DNA of 64,000 nt from Gluconacetobacter takamatsuzukensis (GTDB lineage: Bacteria > Pseudomonadota > Alphaproteobacteria > Acetobacterales > Acetobacteraceae), in NCBI RefSeq assembly GCF_014174275.1, contig NZ_JABEQK010000015.1, positions 1-64,000 on the forward strand, in the 5' to 3' direction. Shown piece after piece: positions 62,933 to 64,000 of the stretch; position 1 is the first letter of the stretch; each line of letters starts with the position of its first letter. The position numbers were made by a program, and so were the translations under genes. The notes below the pieces were generated by a model. That model was given only the letters and a program-made list of their open reading frames with translations. It had not been told where the DNA came from and searched no databases.

Positions 62933-63224
62933 ATGCTGCACATCACTCGAGGCGAACTGGCCGCGCTGAGACTGTCACGTAATGCCGTCTCCAAAAGCGC
63001 ACGCCTCGGTCACCCCGATACCCAGGGCAGGCTGCGAAACATGGTCGAGATCCGCAATCGGGTCCGGCCATGGGCTGGCTCAGCCCAGCAGGCTCCCGCC
63101 TGGTATCGGTCACAGCCCCTGCCTTCCTTCGGGGATCAGACCGCCGAAGCTCTCTTGTCCGCGAAGGACGCGCCGATGCTGTCCGGCATTACCTGGACAG
63201 GATTGCGACCGGCGGTTACGCGTG
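62933..63224 (+). pseudogene. frameshifted Xre/MbcA/ParS-type antitoxin remnant (DUF2384)
   Basis: In the frame of ATG 62933 the sequence reads LRLSRNAVSKSARL, GRLRNMVEIRNRVRPWAGS and AWYRSQPLPSFGDQTAEAL, a good match to the C-terminal part of RES-partner antitoxins. At 63150-63155 a CT dinucleotide is duplicated. The expected continuation VREGRADAVRHYLDRIATGGYA appears only in the other frame (to 63222). Removing two bases restores a continuous DUF2384 domain. The usual stop after GGYA is also changed. The antitoxin is therefore broken, and the N-terminal half looks short. Confidence 0.75.
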
Positions 63225-63598
63225 GGGTTCACCGGACGGGAATTCAAGGCTCACAACTCCCGTTGATCTTTCACTCCCCCTGCCATGCGACGGTGCGACG
63301 CTTCATGGAGGACGGTTCAACCCGGTGCTCTGCATCTGTATACGTCGCTACGGATGGAAACGGCCCGGCTCGAAGCCCAGCAGAATTCCCGTTCAAGCCG
63401 CAGCTCCTGACCATCTGCGCCTATGACGTCGATAACAAACCCATCCTCGACCTAGCCGCTCCCCGTCCTAGTGATCTCGGTTTCTCCTTCTCTACTCCTG
63501 CCTGTCCATGGGAAATCCCCGGCAGCGACATCGCGATGGAGGCCATGCGCCACGTATTCGACTGCCGCCTCCCTCGTACATTCCAGATGATCCGCTAA
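63222..63598 (+). pseudogene. RES-domain toxin remnant with a nonsense codon and several frameshifts
   Basis: RES toxins deplete NAD+. The start appears as GTG GGG TTC ACC (GFTGREFKAHNSR), then TGA at 63264-63266 stands where the family has Trp in 'NPRWSF'. After an extra C, another frame gives CDGATLHGGRFNP. A third segment gives GALHLYTSLRMETARLEAQQ, and a further shift gives FPFKPQLLTICAYDVD and ILDLAAP to 63598. Taken in order these fragments trace the RES fold, but at least one nonsense and three frameshift changes separate them. The C-terminal end is missing or unrecognisable. Confidence 0.75.
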
Positions 63599-64000
63599 TA
63601 GTGCACCGTGGCCGATAGCTGGCAGCCAGCAAACCGCTGTTGTCGTCGGAAAGCTACTTGACATGAATCCCAGCCGGCAGATCTATCGCATGTGCAGATG
63701 TGAAAAGCTGCGCCGCATGCGCATAAGAAAAACCGATAGCTTCACAAAAGGTATCGCCCCCCCGTCGATCAGCCGATCCGCGACCAGAACCGGTAGAAAA
63801 TCTTCCGTAAGATGTCGGCTATACGTGTCGTACACGTCGGGCATATGCCTGTGGCAAGGCATGGGCGTCCAGAAAGATAACATAAGGTGTGTGTTTGAGC
63901 CACATAGGAAGACCAAAGAAAAGGTCTTTGCCATGGAAGAGACGACATTGATTTTTTTTCCATTACTGCGATGATAGCGTGCTGATGACAGGGGCATGAT
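63599..64000. other. 402-bp end region, nothing recognised
   Basis: Base composition is lower in GC than the rest of the window. Two overlapping open frames (63663-63974 plus and 63683-63997 minus) have no family features and no ribosome binding sites. It may be acquired or decayed DNA next to the broken toxin-antitoxin pair. Confidence 0.4.

Noticed and set aside
63663-63997. Overlapping open frames of about 100 codons on both strands at the window end
   Set aside because: No ribosome binding site, no recognisable family, and a position inside a decayed region.
1-64000. CRISPR array, rRNA, intact insertion sequence or prophage genes
   Set aside because: No regularly spaced repeats, ribosomal RNA sequences, transposase or phage genes were seen on reading both strands.

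Overview
The window is about 64 kb of GC-rich, gene-dense chromosome. Gene content and protein style point to an acetic acid bacterium (Acetobacteraceae, Gluconacetobacter-like). The signs are a split his operon carrying a small DUF2628-type membrane gene and a GNAT gene, long TonB-dependent receptors with Ala/Pro/Lys-rich N-termini, T-rich palindromic intergenic repeats, and alphaproteobacterial housekeeping order (pyrB, dihydroorotase homologue, plsY, dprA, topA, rnr). The taxonomic placement is inference; no rRNA, tRNA, CRISPR array or intact insertion sequence was seen.

Layout. (1) 0.1-2 kb: a ubiquinone-type FAD hydroxylase and a nitroreductase on the minus strand. (2) 2.1-6.8 kb: a tightly overlapping histidine operon, hisB - DUF2628-like - hisH - GNAT/hisA - hisF - hisE - HIT protein. 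GNAT and HisA share one uninterrupted reading frame. (3) 6.9-7.4 kb: a Trp/Gly-rich lipoprotein gene. (4) 7.5-23.7 kb: an accessory catabolic cluster. A GntR regulator sits between a divergent M81 metallopeptidase gene and a long plus-strand operon encoding a proline-racemase-family epimerase, a polar amino-acid ABC importer, two aldehyde dehydrogenases, a GMC oxidoreductase, an HpaI-type aldolase, a DadA-like oxidase and a D-2-hydroxyacid dehydrogenase. A TonB receptor gene follows. (5) 23.9-29 kb: an ABC exporter, nth, and comEC bracketed by two copies of a roughly 122-bp repeat. (6) 29-41.6 kb: a chain of overlapping genes, gltX-pyrB-pyrC-like-plsY-dprA-topA-rnr-S41 protease-DUF1491. (7) 41.8-46.2 kb: an OmpA-family protein, cysK (beside a 166-bp inverted-repeat element) divergent from an Rrf2 regulator, and two exported proteins of unknown function. 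(8) 46.3-50.4 kb: parE, an RhtA-like exporter and ghrA. (9) 50.4-61 kb: two paralogous TonB receptor genes flanking a secreted M1 aminopeptidase gene; both receptor genes share an upstream palindrome. (10) 61.2-64 kb: ugd, then a low-information region with the wreck of a RES-Xre toxin-antitoxin pair.

The part most worth experimental attention is the 7.5-23.7 kb cluster. It combines the epimerase plus D-amino-acid oxidase pair typical of hydroxyproline-type catabolism with an aldolase, a GMC oxidase and an M81 hydrolase. It lacks the usual hydroxyproline deaminase, so the substrate and route are open. The TonB receptor - aminopeptidase - TonB receptor block also looks like a dedicated peptide or metallopeptide uptake unit.
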